Positions 17,069-25,356 of a stretch of 64,000 nucleotides of DNA are shown here, in pieces. This DNA comes from Desulfitobacterium_A sp034927245. Its GTDB lineage: Bacteria; Bacillota; Desulfitobacteriia; Desulfitobacteriales; Desulfitobacteriaceae. The notes beneath the pieces were generated by a model. That model had not been told where the DNA came from. It was given only the letters and a program-made list of their open reading frames with translations, and made no database searches. A program made the position numbers and the translations under genes. The DNA lies in NCBI RefSeq assembly GCF_034927245.1, contig NZ_JAYFQK010000022.1, positions 33,957 to 97,956 of the forward strand, given 5' to 3'. Each line of letters begins with the position of its first letter. Positions within the stretch are counted from its first letter, which is position 1.

Positions 17069-17233
17069 CTAGTCTTCGGAGACTTCAAAGGAATCTTTGT
17101 CCACTCCACATTCCGGACAAACCCAATCGTCCGGAATATCCTCAAAAGCGGTTCCCGGGGCAATACCTGAGTCAGGATCACCGATTGCAGGGTCATATAC
17201 ATACCCGCAGACTGAACAAACATATTTTTTCAA
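17069..17233 (-). CDS. Rubredoxin
   Basis: A 54-residue rubredoxin, an electron carrier with one Fe bound by four Cys. Both CxxCG knuckles are intact (YVCSVCGYVYDP and WVCPECGVDKDSF), with the conserved DPDSGIAPGTAFEDIPDDW between them. The start is TTG at 17233, preceded by GAAAAGGGGGTT. It is 60 bases downstream of the RidA gene. Rubredoxins in anaerobes commonly reduce oxygen- or peroxide-detoxifying partners; none is adjacent here. Confidence 0.95.
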   Translation of the reverse strand: MKKYVCSVCGYVYDPAIGDPDSGIAPGTAFEDIPDDWVCPECGVDKDSFEVSED

Positions 17234-17293
17234 TAGATAACCCCCTTTTCTTAAAACATTTTTTAATGCCTTTATGGTATCAACCTTTGTACT

Positions 17294-17674
17294 TTAACCC
17301 TTAAAGGCAATCATTTCGACTTCAATTTTAACATCTTTAGGAAGACGTGCAACTTGTACAGCCGAACGTGCAGGGGGTCGCGCATCAAAGAACTCATCAT
17401 AAATACTGTTCATCACTTGAAAATCGTTCATATCAGCCAGAAAAACAGTCGTCTTCACAACATTATCCAACGAAGTACCTGCTGCAAGCAAAATTTGTTC
17501 TGCGTTTTTCAAAGCTTGTCGAACTTGTTCTTCAATATTGGGGCCCACAAGATTACCCTCAGGCGTTAACGGGATCTGACCTGAAGTAAATACAAAATTT
17601 CCAATCTCAATTCCCTGTGAATAGGGTCCGATTGCCGCCGGGGCTTTGGTTGTGGAAATAACCGTTTGTTTCAT
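17294..17674 (-). CDS. ridA: RidA family reactive-intermediate deaminase
   Basis: 126-residue YjgF/YER057c/UK114 protein that hydrolyses reactive enamine/imine intermediates from PLP enzymes to 2-oxo acids and ammonia. Characteristic motifs: AAIGPYSQGIEIGNFVFTSG, NAEQILLAAG and the C-terminal RPPARSAVQVARLPKDVKIEVEMIA, where the Arg in PARSAV binds the substrate carboxylate and Glu in VEMIA is conserved. Length is exactly typical. Same strand as rubredoxin downstream and the membrane-protein gene upstream. Confidence 0.95.
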   Translation of the reverse strand: MKQTVISTTKAPAAIGPYSQGIEIGNFVFTSGQIPLTPEGNLVGPNIEEQVRQALKNAEQILLAAGTSLDNVVKTTVFLADMNDFQVMNSIYDEFFDARPPARSAVQVARLPKDVKIEVEMIAFKG

Positions 17675-17702
17675 TTAGCCTACCTCTTTATCCATAGTTT
17701 AG

Positions 17703-18146
17703 TTATAGTTTATCCTCATAGAAGGAGATCCGATAATGTTCCCAAACATACTTTTTGAATTGCTCTGCACATTGGCAATTGCCCGGATGCTCGCAAAAAC
17801 CGACTTCCAACTTTCCTAAAAAATGAAGATATAAAATATGTACATTAATATAAAGATGAGTAACTTTCTGTTTGATACTGAGATAATAATGCAGCACCCC
17901 AAGGAAGAGCAAAAAAAGCAAAATATTTATTGCCCATGCCGAAGGAATACTCGCCCATGTTGCAAGATTCGTTAACCCCATAAGCATCGTTGCTGTTAAC
18001 CAAGCAATTTCGCGTTTTTGGTAAGACCTCCACTCATGGTAGCGCGAAAGGAACTCTTTAAATAAACGTTCCATCCGCGGTGAAATGGTCGGCATGCAAT
18101 CTTGCTTAATGTTTTGCACAGAGAGAGGATGGATTATCACACCCAT
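17703..18146 (-). CDS. Hypothetical membrane protein, 147 residues
   Basis: No family recognised. Two hydrophobic helices near residues 48-65 (WLTATMLMGLTNLATWASI) and 70-90 (AWAINILLFLLFLGVLHYY) form a probable hairpin, with a polar N-terminus and a C-terminal cytosolic-like segment containing CEHPGNCQC, a possible metal site. ATG 18146 is preceded by AAGGAGA at good spacing. It follows the HAD phosphatase gene by 17 bases, so it is probably its operon partner. Confidence 0.7.
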   Translation of the reverse strand: MGVIIHPLSVQNIKQDCMPTISPRMERLFKEFLSRYHEWRSYQKREIAWLTATMLMGLTNLATWASIPSAWAINILLFLLFLGVLHYYLSIKQKVTHLYINVHILYLHFLGKLEVGFCEHPGNCQCAEQFKKYVWEHYRISFYEDKL

Positions 18147-18163
18147 AGCAATTCTCCTTGAGC

Positions 18164-18859
18164 CTATATATTTCCACGAAGAACCAGTTTATTCAGCTCC
18201 GGTAAATCTCCATAATAATCTGTCTGAACTTCATCCGGGGGTGTCCCCACTAAGAAGGTTTTCATTCCTATTTGCCGTGCTGCCAAGTCCTCAATCGGAT
18301 GATTGCCAACCATCATACATTCCCTTGGAGATAAGCCTAAACCCTGGGCAATCTCTTCGTAAAAACCTAATTGGGGTTTGCAAAAATGAAAGTTTTCCAT
18401 TGCCGGAATCAGCGCAAATTGTTCAGGCGATAACCCTGTCCAGCGGATACGCTCTTCAATGGCAAGCGTCGGCATAACCGGATTGGCTGCAACCGCCACT
18501 GTATATCCTTGTTGAATCGCGGACTCGACCGTACGCTTCCCCTCTGCATCAGCCTTAACTAAGCAGCTTAATGCCGGAAAGTCATTTTGATAAAATTCTT
18601 CAAAAATAGGCCAAAGTGTTGTATAAGTAAGCCCGGTAACCCGTGTAAAATCTTCGAAGAAGGTTTGGAGGTTGGTTTTAGCGTCCTTTGGTTCTTTAAT
18701 CATTGTTTCGGTTGAATGCATCACATATTTCCCGAATTTCTCCGGAGAAATAAGATGGCTAAAACGAGGAGCCAAAAGGCCAATATAATTGCGCATGAAC
18801 TCCTCTTGATCCATCTGCGTCAGTGTCCCATCTAAGTCGAAAAGGATTGCTTTAATCAT
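18164..18859 (-). CDS. HAD family hydrolase
   Basis: Haloacid dehalogenase-type phosphatase of 231 residues. Motif I is LFDLDGTLTQ (nucleophile Asp and general-acid Asp), motif II corresponds to VAVAANPVMP (Asn/Pro variant), and motif III/IV to MMVGNHPIEDLAARQIGMKTFLVG. Cap region of mixed helices lies between. Substrate unknown. First gene of a pair with the downstream membrane protein. Confidence 0.88.
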   Translation of the reverse strand: MIKAILFDLDGTLTQMDQEEFMRNYIGLLAPRFSHLISPEKFGKYVMHSTETMIKEPKDAKTNLQTFFEDFTRVTGLTYTTLWPIFEEFYQNDFPALSCLVKADAEGKRTVESAIQQGYTVAVAANPVMPTLAIEERIRWTGLSPEQFALIPAMENFHFCKPQLGFYEEIAQGLGLSPRECMMVGNHPIEDLAARQIGMKTFLVGTPPDEVQTDYYGDLPELNKLVLRGNI

Positions 18860-18958
18860 CGTTCCACCTAATTCTTATCGTTATACTTTAGATATTTCTC
18901 TCTAAATTTCTGAAATCCTGCTGGAATCCTTAACTTTACCTAGTTTCCCCATTTTTAA

Positions 18959-19007
18959 ATAAAGAAAACCCGGCTTCGCCGAGAGGCAAAGCCGCTGGTT
19001 GCACTTA
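18959..19007 (-). repeat. Intergenic palindromic repeat, copy 2
   Basis: Partner of 11840-11880, with an extra 8 bases that extend the stem. On the minus strand AACC..CGGCTT..GCC/GGC..AAGCCG..GGTT forms a strong hairpin followed by TTTTCTTTATTT. As at copy 1, it lies just downstream of another terminator. Confidence 0.75.
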
Positions 19008-19048
19008 GAGTTTATCAACCGATAAAGACTTATACATTCTGATATGTA

Positions 19049-19093
19049 TGAAGAAAACCTGCCTGCATGATTGCAGACAGATTTTCTTCAATA
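19049..19093 (-). terminator. Terminator of the lut genes
   Basis: Minus-strand hairpin GAAGAAAATCTGTCTGCA / TGCAGGCAGGTTTTCTTC, 16 bases after the lutB-type stop. Confidence 0.85.
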
Positions 19094-19108
19094 AATAGGC
19101 CGTGCGCT

Positions 19109-21256
19109 TTATTTTGTCCACTTTTCAAGTACAAGCTCTGCCGTATGCATAACCTTTACGGGGGAGTTTTCTTTATCTAATCCTCCGGTAATTTGCATAA
19201 GGCATCCTGGGCAATCCACAGCGACAACTTCTGCCCCTGTATTGTTAATATTCTTTAATTTTTTCTCAAGCATCGGACCCGCCATCTCTGGGAACTTAAT
19301 GGAATATGATCCTCCAAAACCACAGCAACGGTCGGAGTCTTTCATTTCTACAAGTTCAATTCCGTTAATATTCTTTAAAATCTCGCGTTGTTCCTTATAA
19401 ACACCTAGACTCCGCTTTAAGTGGCAAGAATCATGATAGGTAATTTTTAATGGTTTACCATCTCCGCCCGGTTCCAAGCCACCAAGATCGTAGAGAAGTT
19501 TCGAGAAGTCAAACGTCTTACGGTTGAGCTCCTCTGCCCTCTTCAACATTGCGGGATCGTCTGCAACTAAGTCCCTGAAGCTATCTTTTAGAGCATGGGT
19601 ACAAGTCGGGCAAGCCGATACGACATAATCCACGTCTTCAGCGTTCATCGCTTCAATGTTAATAACTGCCGATTTACGAGCATTCAGACGATCACCCATA
19701 TAGCTGGCAGGAGCGCCGCAGCAGGATTGTCCTTCAGGGAAAGTGACCTTATACCCTTTTTCATTTAAGCCCCTGACAACACCTTCACCAATATGAGGAT
19801 AAACAAAATCGATAAGGCATCCGCCAAAGAACGCAATCGTTCCCTTTGGATTTTTAACATCTTGCTTAATTGTCTTAATGACATCACGAAATGGAACATC
19901 AGCAACTGTCGGTAAGCTCCCATTCTTAGTTAATCCTGAGAGGAACATGGGAAGATGACGAATCATCGGTTGTCCTTTGGAAAAAGGTAATTGAGCTTTC
20001 GATGCGATCTTCAAGAGAGAATGGAACAAGCGACGATTGGAAACCACGTCCAGCGCAAATTTTTGGACAAACGGCAAGCCCTTTTGCTCCCCAATTCTAT
20101 TGCGGACTTCTAGGATCATTTCCGAGATGTTAAGCCTTCCTGCGCAAACTTCATTGCATCTTCCGCACTGAATACAAAGGTTTTGAGGATTAGCCGTATC
20201 ATCGGGAGAATTGAGGAAATTAGTGAGGATGATTCCTATCCCGCCGGTATAGATATGCCCATAAACATGCCCTCCGACAAGTTGGAAGGCCGGGCAGACA
20301 TTCAGACAGGCAGCGCAACGGATGCATTGGAAGGTTTTCTTAAATTTTTCGTCCTCATACATTTTTCGGCGTCCATTATCCATAAGGACAATATGAAAAT
20401 CTTTATCTTTTATTGTGCCATCCGGATAATAAGCCGGTGTTGGGCCCGTAACCATCGTAACATAACTTGTAATCTGTTGACACGTGCCATTGCGGGGGAG
20501 CATCTGAAGGATTGAACTCGCATCCTCAAAATTGTTGACAAACTTTTCAATTCCCACGAGGAAAACATGCGTTTTGGGCCAAGTGGAGGTTAAGCACGCA
20601 TTACCTTCATTGGTAACCATCATTAAAGTTCCTGTTTCGGCAACGGCTATATTTGCACCGGAAATACCCATATCAGCTTCCATGAATTTTTTACGCATTT
20701 CTGCCCGTGCTGTTTTAACTAATTTAGATATTTCAGGGTCGTTATGATAATGCAAGTTCTTTGTAAATTCATCCGCAACTTCTTCTTTGGTCAAATGAAT
20801 AGCCGGCATAACCATGTGGGATGGACGTTGACCGGCCATCTGAATGATCCATTCCCCTAGGTCTGTTTCTTGTACATCCATTCCGGCATCAATCAGAGTC
20901 TGGTTCAGGTGAATTTCTTCCGAAGCCATTGATTTAGATTTTACAATATGCTGGACGTTTTGTTTTTTAGCCAGTTCGAGAATGTAGCGTTTGGCATCTT
21001 CACCCGTTTTCGCACGATAGACTTTAGCACCGCGCGCCGTAGCCGCTTTCTCAAACTTATCGATCATTTCATCAAGATGTTCGGCCGCATAGGCCTTAAC
21101 TTCAACAACTTGATCACGAAGTGCCTCAACATCATACCCTTCGTAAGCCTTTTCCCGTGCATCTGAGTACGTATCTACAAAACGTCCTAATGCCCCTCTT
21201 AGTGTTTTATTTTCTAAGGCATTTTCGATTTGCTGTTTAAATTGTGCATCTGCCAT
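19109..21256 (-). CDS. LutB-LutA fusion: LUD domain, two [4Fe-4S] motifs and two CCG domains
   Basis: Iron-sulfur oxidoreductase of 715 residues, close to the summed lengths of B. subtilis LutB and LutA. An N-terminal LUD domain (to about 300) contains the family's VAVAETGTLMMVTNEGNAC-type stretch; two 4Fe-4S motifs follow (CIRCAACLNVCP near 311, CIQCGRCNEVC near 361); then two heterodisulfide-reductase-like CCG domains (GGCLIDF..SCCGAP near 479, and SCHLKRS..RCCGFGG..CPGC near the end). LutABC oxidises L-lactate to pyruvate. ATG 21256 follows GGAGGGGAAA and is 1 base after the lutC stop. Given the neighbours, glycolate is also a possible substrate. Confidence 0.88.
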   Translation of the reverse strand: MADAQFKQQIENALENKTLRGALGRFVDTYSDAREKAYEGYDVEALRDQVVEVKAYAAEHLDEMIDKFEKAATARGAKVYRAKTGEDAKRYILELAKKQNVQHIVKSKSMASEEIHLNQTLIDAGMDVQETDLGEWIIQMAGQRPSHMVMPAIHLTKEEVADEFTKNLHYHNDPEISKLVKTARAEMRKKFMEADMGISGANIAVAETGTLMMVTNEGNACLTSTWPKTHVFLVGIEKFVNNFEDASSILQMLPRNGTCQQITSYVTMVTGPTPAYYPDGTIKDKDFHIVLMDNGRRKMYEDEKFKKTFQCIRCAACLNVCPAFQLVGGHVYGHIYTGGIGIILTNFLNSPDDTANPQNLCIQCGRCNEVCAGRLNISEMILEVRNRIGEQKGLPFVQKFALDVVSNRRLFHSLLKIASKAQLPFSKGQPMIRHLPMFLSGLTKNGSLPTVADVPFRDVIKTIKQDVKNPKGTIAFFGGCLIDFVYPHIGEGVVRGLNEKGYKVTFPEGQSCCGAPASYMGDRLNARKSAVINIEAMNAEDVDYVVSACPTCTHALKDSFRDLVADDPAMLKRAEELNRKTFDFSKLLYDLGGLEPGGDGKPLKITYHDSCHLKRSLGVYKEQREILKNINGIELVEMKDSDRCCGFGGSYSIKFPEMAGPMLEKKLKNINNTGAEVVAVDCPGCLMQITGGLDKENSPVKVMHTAELVLEKWTK

Positions 21257-21257
21257 T

Positions 21258-21824
21258 TTATTTCCCCTCCTCGGTCGAATCATCCACAAAGATCGCAATC
21301 AGCTCTCCGGGTCCATGTACGCCAATGGTTAGTACCCTCTCAATATCGGAGGTTCGGCTTGGACCTGTAATAAACCGTACGTATCCCGGAATTTGAGGTT
21401 CCTTGTTGATTATAGCCAAGGCCTCTGGCAGAGTTGGGATTAAAGAAGATGTCCGCACAAGCGCAAAATGAATGGGTGTAAAAGAAGAACATAAACGTTC
21501 ATTCACATCTACAGCATATTCAACCAAAGTTCCTAATTCGGCGATCGCCCATTTAATTTCCGTTATTCCGGCATCTACAGTAGGGGTAACTTCTTGATAA
21601 TGATCCATGTGCAGGGTTATACCGTTTTCAGGAATATAATGAGCTAAATCACAGCTTCTCGCCAGAGGTGAATCCACCATTGCCGCACTTTTAATTCCTT
21701 TTTTCTGAAAGAGCTCACCCACCAACTTTTGAGCTTCCTCTATCGTGTTTGCACGATAACACTCACCGGATACAGACTCCAACTTACTTTTGAAACGCTC
21801 ATATAAGAGATTAACATCTCTCAC
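21258..21824 (-). CDS. lutC: LutC-type LUD domain protein
   Basis: LUD-domain protein of about 188 residues, part of the Lut hydroxyacid-oxidising complex. Family features: DAGITEIKWAIAELGTLV, RTSSLIPTL and the C-terminal FITGPSRTSDIERVLTIGVHGPGEL. The GTG at 21824 lies 9 bases after AGGAG and is preferred over the TTG at 21833 that abuts the SD. Its stop is one base before the lutB-lutA start, indicating translational coupling. The electron acceptor of LutABC is not known. Confidence 0.9.
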   Translation of the reverse strand: MRDVNLLYERFKSKLESVSGECYRANTIEEAQKLVGELFQKKGIKSAAMVDSPLARSCDLAHYIPENGITLHMDHYQEVTPTVDAGITEIKWAIAELGTLVEYAVDVNERLCSSFTPIHFALVRTSSLIPTLPEALAIINKEPQIPGYVRFITGPSRTSDIERVLTIGVHGPGELIAIFVDDSTEEGK

Positions 21825-21871
21825 ATTACTCAACTCCTGTCTCTCTTCAATCTCTTTATAATACCTCCAGG

Positions 21872-21882
21872 TGGTCAGGCCA
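21872..21882. promoter_or_regulatory. Possible GntR/FadR-family operator before lutC
   Basis: TGGTCAGGCCA resembles the FadR-subfamily pattern TnGTnnnACnA with one mismatch, about 48 bases upstream of the lutC start. B. subtilis lut genes are controlled by a GntR-family regulator (LutR), but no such regulator is in this window, so this rests on pattern alone. Confidence 0.3.
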
Positions 21883-21991
21883 CTCTACTACATTAATTCT
21901 AATCCAGAATATTTAAAATATCAAGATTAAATATTCTCCATTTAACAAATAATTTATCCTTTCTGTTAGTTAATCGCCGTGCGTGGCGTAA

Positions 21992-22027
21992 ACAAAAAAC
22001 TGCTTCCAGATTACCGGAAGCAGCCCT
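21992..22027 (-). terminator. Terminator after the malic enzyme gene
   Basis: Minus-strand GCTGCTTCC / GGAAGCAG hairpin followed by TTTTTTG, 27 bases after the malic-enzyme stop. It separates the malyl-CoA cluster from lutC, so the two gene sets may be transcribed separately or by partial read-through. Confidence 0.88.
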
Positions 22028-22053
22028 TATTACAAATTATCTAACTTTTGTAT

Positions 22054-23322
22054 TTACTTATATTGATTTGCTAATCTCTTTCTTAAATTCCCAGCAACAA
22101 TTTCGGGATCAATCGGGTTCCTTGCAATGCCGCTGTCAATCGCTGCTTTAGCCACCGCTTTTGCTACTGCGGGAGCAACTTCCGGATTAAATGCATTCGG
22201 AATGATATAATCCTTACGAAGCTCTTCCGGTTTAATAAGGTTGGCAATTGCGTATGCTGCCGCCACTTTCATCGCATCATTGATGTCTGTAGCCCTCACA
22301 TCAATTGCTCCGCGGAATACACCGGGGAAAGCTAAGATGTTATTAATTTGGTTTTGAACATCGGAGCGGCCTGTAGAAATTACGGCGGCACCTGCATCAA
22401 AAGCTCTCTCTATTGGCCAAATTTCTGGAACCGGGTTGGCTTGACAGAATACAATCGGATCTTTGGCCATTGCACGAATCATATCTTCATTCAATACATT
22501 TGCTGCCGAAACACCGAGAAATACATCGGCCCCAACTAAAGCGCCGGCGAGATCCCCATCGAATCTTTCAGGATTAGTTGCTTCAGCAATTTCGTCTTTA
22601 TATTTGTTCATGCCATAGGGGCGGCCTTTATAAATAGCTCCCTTGGTATCACACATAATGACATTTTTGAGTCCCATGCTCATCAGCAGTTTAACGATCG
22701 CAATACCCGCAGAACCTGCTCCATTAGCAACAAGTTTGATATCCTCAATCTTCTTGCCGACAACTTTAAGGGCATTGACTAAACCTGCCAGAGTTACAAT
22801 AGCAGTTCCATGCTGATCATCATGGAAAATCGGTCCTTTGAAAATGCCGTGCTCTTTCAGTTTACTTTCAATTTCAAAGCACTCAGGTGCTTTGATATCT
22901 TCTAGGTTAACACCGCCGAAGGTAGGAGCCATAAGTTCAACTAATTCTACAATTTTATCCGGATCTGTGGTGTTAACACAAATCGGATAAGCATCTACAT
23001 CTCCAAAGGTTTTGAAGAGCAGTGATTTACCTTCCATAACAGGCATGGCGGCAGGTGCGCCTAAATTACCTAAACCGAGAATTGCTGTTCCGTTCGATAC
23101 AATACAGACAGCATTGGCATGATTGGTATATACATCGAGATCATCTGCATGTGCCGCAATCTCTTTAACAGGTTCAGCAACTCCGGGGGAGTATGCTAAT
23201 GTTAAGTCATCAACGTCATTAGCGGGTACGGTTACTCTAACTTCGAGCTTCCCAGGCTGTACCTTATGAAACTCTAAGGCTTCCTCACGGAGGTTTTTAA
23301 TACGTGTCATTGGCTTCGCCAT
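22054..23322 (-). CDS. NAD(P)-dependent malic enzyme
   Basis: Oxidative decarboxylation of L-malate to pyruvate and CO2. Length 422 is typical of the short bacterial form without a phosphotransacetylase domain. Motifs: LAYSPGVAEPVKEIA, SNGTAILGLGNLGAPAAMPVMEGKS, the catalytic-Lys/Glu segment EDIKAPECFEIE, FHDDQHGTAIV and the dinucleotide fold VANGAGSAGIAIVKLL. Coenzyme preference cannot be read with certainty. It is the last gene of the malyl-CoA cluster, 99 bases after the CitE-like gene, and would turn the malate released from malyl-CoA into pyruvate. Confidence 0.96.
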   Translation of the reverse strand: MAKPMTRIKNLREEALEFHKVQPGKLEVRVTVPANDVDDLTLAYSPGVAEPVKEIAAHADDLDVYTNHANAVCIVSNGTAILGLGNLGAPAAMPVMEGKSLLFKTFGDVDAYPICVNTTDPDKIVELVELMAPTFGGVNLEDIKAPECFEIESKLKEHGIFKGPIFHDDQHGTAIVTLAGLVNALKVVGKKIEDIKLVANGAGSAGIAIVKLLMSMGLKNVIMCDTKGAIYKGRPYGMNKYKDEIAEATNPERFDGDLAGALVGADVFLGVSAANVLNEDMIRAMAKDPIVFCQANPVPEIWPIERAFDAGAAVISTGRSDVQNQINNILAFPGVFRGAIDVRATDINDAMKVAAAYAIANLIKPEELRKDYIIPNAFNPEVAPAVAKAVAKAAIDSGIARNPIDPEIVAGNLRKRLANQYK

Positions 23323-23362
23323 CCTCTCTTTTCAGTAATTTCGGGAAAATGCTTTAGAATAT

Positions 23363-23396
23363 GACGCCTGGTTACAAATTAGCAACCAGGCGTTAA
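23363..23396 (-). other. Intercistronic hairpin between the CitE-like and malic enzyme genes
   Basis: Perfect 10-base stem ACGCCTGGTT / AACCAGGCGT with a 10-base loop and no T run. Without a U-tract it is more likely an mRNA-processing or stability element tuning relative expression within the operon than a terminator. Confidence 0.6.
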
Positions 23397-23421
23397 TAAC
23401 TAACAATTTTTCAAAAGCTAA

Positions 23422-24315
23422 TTATTTTTTCATTGTTGCATTTTTAGCTTCGATTTCTTCGTAAGCTGCTAAGATGTCTTTTGCATTGAGATATACCGGT
23501 GTATCAACCATTTTTCCGTTAAGGGAAACAGAAGCTTTACCTTTGGCAAGACCTTCTTCTTCAAAGACTTTAACAACATCTTTAGCCCATTGTACATCTG
23601 CAGGATCCGGAGCATATAACTCATTGGAAGGTTCAACTTGTCCTGGATGGATGATCATGCGGCCTTCATAGCCCATTTGACGACCATCGGCAACATTTTT
23701 CTTAAAGCCTTCAAGATCCTTATAATCAGCAAAAGGAGCGTCAATTGCAACAATTCCTGCCATGCGGCAAGCTACAGCTACTTTTGCACGTGCATATTGT
23801 TGTTCAACAGCAGCAGAAGTTAATTTTACACGCATATCACGGCAATAGTCTACGGCACCAAAGATAGCGTTTACATTACGTTTGCTGGCTAGGCAGCATT
23901 CTTCAGCATTGGCAACACCTTTAGCGGTTTCAAGCAGCATGGAAATTTTAACGGTTCCGACGGGGATACCACGACGACGCTCGAGCTCTTCAAGTTTCCA
24001 ATCGAGGCGTTTTACGTCATCTGCGCAACCCGTTTTAGCTAAGGTTACACCGTCTAGACCAGGCCATACAATTTCTTCAAGGTCATCATCGGTTAAATTG
24101 GTTTCCCAGTTATTAATACGAACATAAACTTGAGCTCCGCCCGCATGACCCGCTTGGAGATTTTCTTTGATCATTTGGCGGGTTGCCACTTTTTCTGAAG
24201 GTGGAATAGCATCCTCAAGGTCAAAAGTGATAATATCGGCTGGAATTGACGGTATCTTGGAAATAAATTTGGGATTGTTTCCTGGGATGTACATAATAGA
24301 TCTCATAACTGCCAT
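23422..24315 (-). CDS. HpcH/HpaI-CitE family lyase, probable malyl-CoA lyase
   Basis: Mg2+-dependent CoA-ester lyase of 297 residues. Conserved: RSIMYIPGN at the N-terminus, FDLEDAIPPSEK (about 31-42), the CoA/substrate Arg in VYVRIN (66), and metal ligands Glu129 (LLETAKG) and Asp156 (GAVDYCRDM). The family covers citrate lyase beta, citramalyl-CoA lyase and malyl-CoA lyase. Citrate-lyase alpha and gamma subunits are absent, while a SucCD-like CoA ligase and malic enzyme flank it, so reversible cleavage/condensation of malyl-CoA with glyoxylate and acetyl-CoA is the best reading. Exact specificity is inferred. Confidence 0.82.
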   Translation of the reverse strand: MAVMRSIMYIPGNNPKFISKIPSIPADIITFDLEDAIPPSEKVATRQMIKENLQAGHAGGAQVYVRINNWETNLTDDDLEEIVWPGLDGVTLAKTGCADDVKRLDWKLEELERRRGIPVGTVKISMLLETAKGVANAEECCLASKRNVNAIFGAVDYCRDMRVKLTSAAVEQQYARAKVAVACRMAGIVAIDAPFADYKDLEGFKKNVADGRQMGYEGRMIIHPGQVEPSNELYAPDPADVQWAKDVVKVFEEEGLAKGKASVSLNGKMVDTPVYLNAKDILAAYEEIEAKNATMKK

Positions 24316-24403
24316 GACTAAATTACCTCCTAAAATACTTTTAATTTTTATTTCTAAGGTATAAAAACCTTAGCAGCGTAAGTAAGTATGAATCTTGGAG
24401 CTA

Positions 24404-25306
24404 TCAAAAATCAGTTGCTATCTTTTCTTTTAGAATCAGCGGAATATCTGTGGGTGTATCTGCTACATAACCACCGGCTTTGCGAATGGCTTCCATCTTA
24501 CTTTTGGCAGACCCTCGCCCGCGCTCCACTATATTAGATGCGTGAGAAAAGCGCTGACCTTCCGGAGCCCAAGCTCCGGCCACATATATCACAAAAGGCT
24601 TCGTGAATTTGCCTGCGGCAATCACTTCCGCACATTCTTCTTCTTGTGTGCCGCCGATTTCAGCATATACCGCAACACCTTTGGTTTCAGGGTCCTCTTC
24701 AAAGTAAGGAAGTAAATCCGCCATTGAAGTTCCCAAGACAGGCTCTGTTCCTGTGTGAACCACCGTACTGACCCCAAAGCCGCCTTCTCTTAAGACCCAG
24801 GGAATTGTCCCTGATTGTCCTCCGCTGCGCGAGAAAACACCAATACTTCCTTTTTTAAAGAATTTGTTGGCCCACTCGACATTACCTCCAAGCCATCCGA
24901 CAACCGATTCTCCCGGGGTAATAATCCCGATTGAACCGGGTCCAATAACCCGTGAGCCCCTAAGCCTGGCGTATTCAATCATCTCCATAATGTCATGGAT
25001 AGGAGTCCCTTCGACACAGGGAATAATATTCTTAACCCCTGCATCAGCAGCCTCCATTACTGCTGTTTTTAAAGCACGGCCCGGTACAAATACGACACTA
25101 AAATTGATTTCCCCATGTGCACTCACAATTTCTTTCACCGTGTTATACACAGGGACACCATGTACTTGCTCTCCGGATTTTCCCGGACTCGTACCGCCGA
25201 TAAGATTCGTTCCATATTCTTTCATATATTTTGTCCTCACCGATCCCTCACGTCCGGTGATTCCTTGGACAACAACCTTAGTCTCATTATTGATTAAAAT
25301 GCCCAT
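24404..25306 (-). CDS. SucD-like CoA ligase alpha subunit (probable malate-CoA ligase)
   Basis: Alpha subunit of a succinyl-CoA-synthetase-type ADP/ATP-linked ligase, 300 residues. N-terminal CoA-binding Rossmann fold (VVVQGITGREGSVRTKYMKEYG) and the phosphohistidine segment are present, with the active-site His at about 255 in APEGQRFSHASNIV. Departures from canonical SucD are visible: the usual GHAGA is SHASN, and the region around 158-192 (SRSGGQSG, HTGTEPVLG) differs from SRSGTLTYE and GGDPIPG. This fits a different acid substrate. With the SucC-like subunit it would interconvert malyl-CoA and malate + CoA, forming ATP in the catabolic direction. Confidence 0.8.
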   Translation of the reverse strand: MGILINNETKVVVQGITGREGSVRTKYMKEYGTNLIGGTSPGKSGEQVHGVPVYNTVKEIVSAHGEINFSVVFVPGRALKTAVMEAADAGVKNIIPCVEGTPIHDIMEMIEYARLRGSRVIGPGSIGIITPGESVVGWLGGNVEWANKFFKKGSIGVFSRSGGQSGTIPWVLREGGFGVSTVVHTGTEPVLGTSMADLLPYFEEDPETKGVAVYAEIGGTQEEECAEVIAAGKFTKPFVIYVAGAWAPEGQRFSHASNIVERGRGSAKSKMEAIRKAGGYVADTPTDIPLILKEKIATDF

Positions 25307-25356
25307 TTTTATCCCTCATTTAGCTTATTGCTCGGTTTTTTTACCTAATTACAGGG

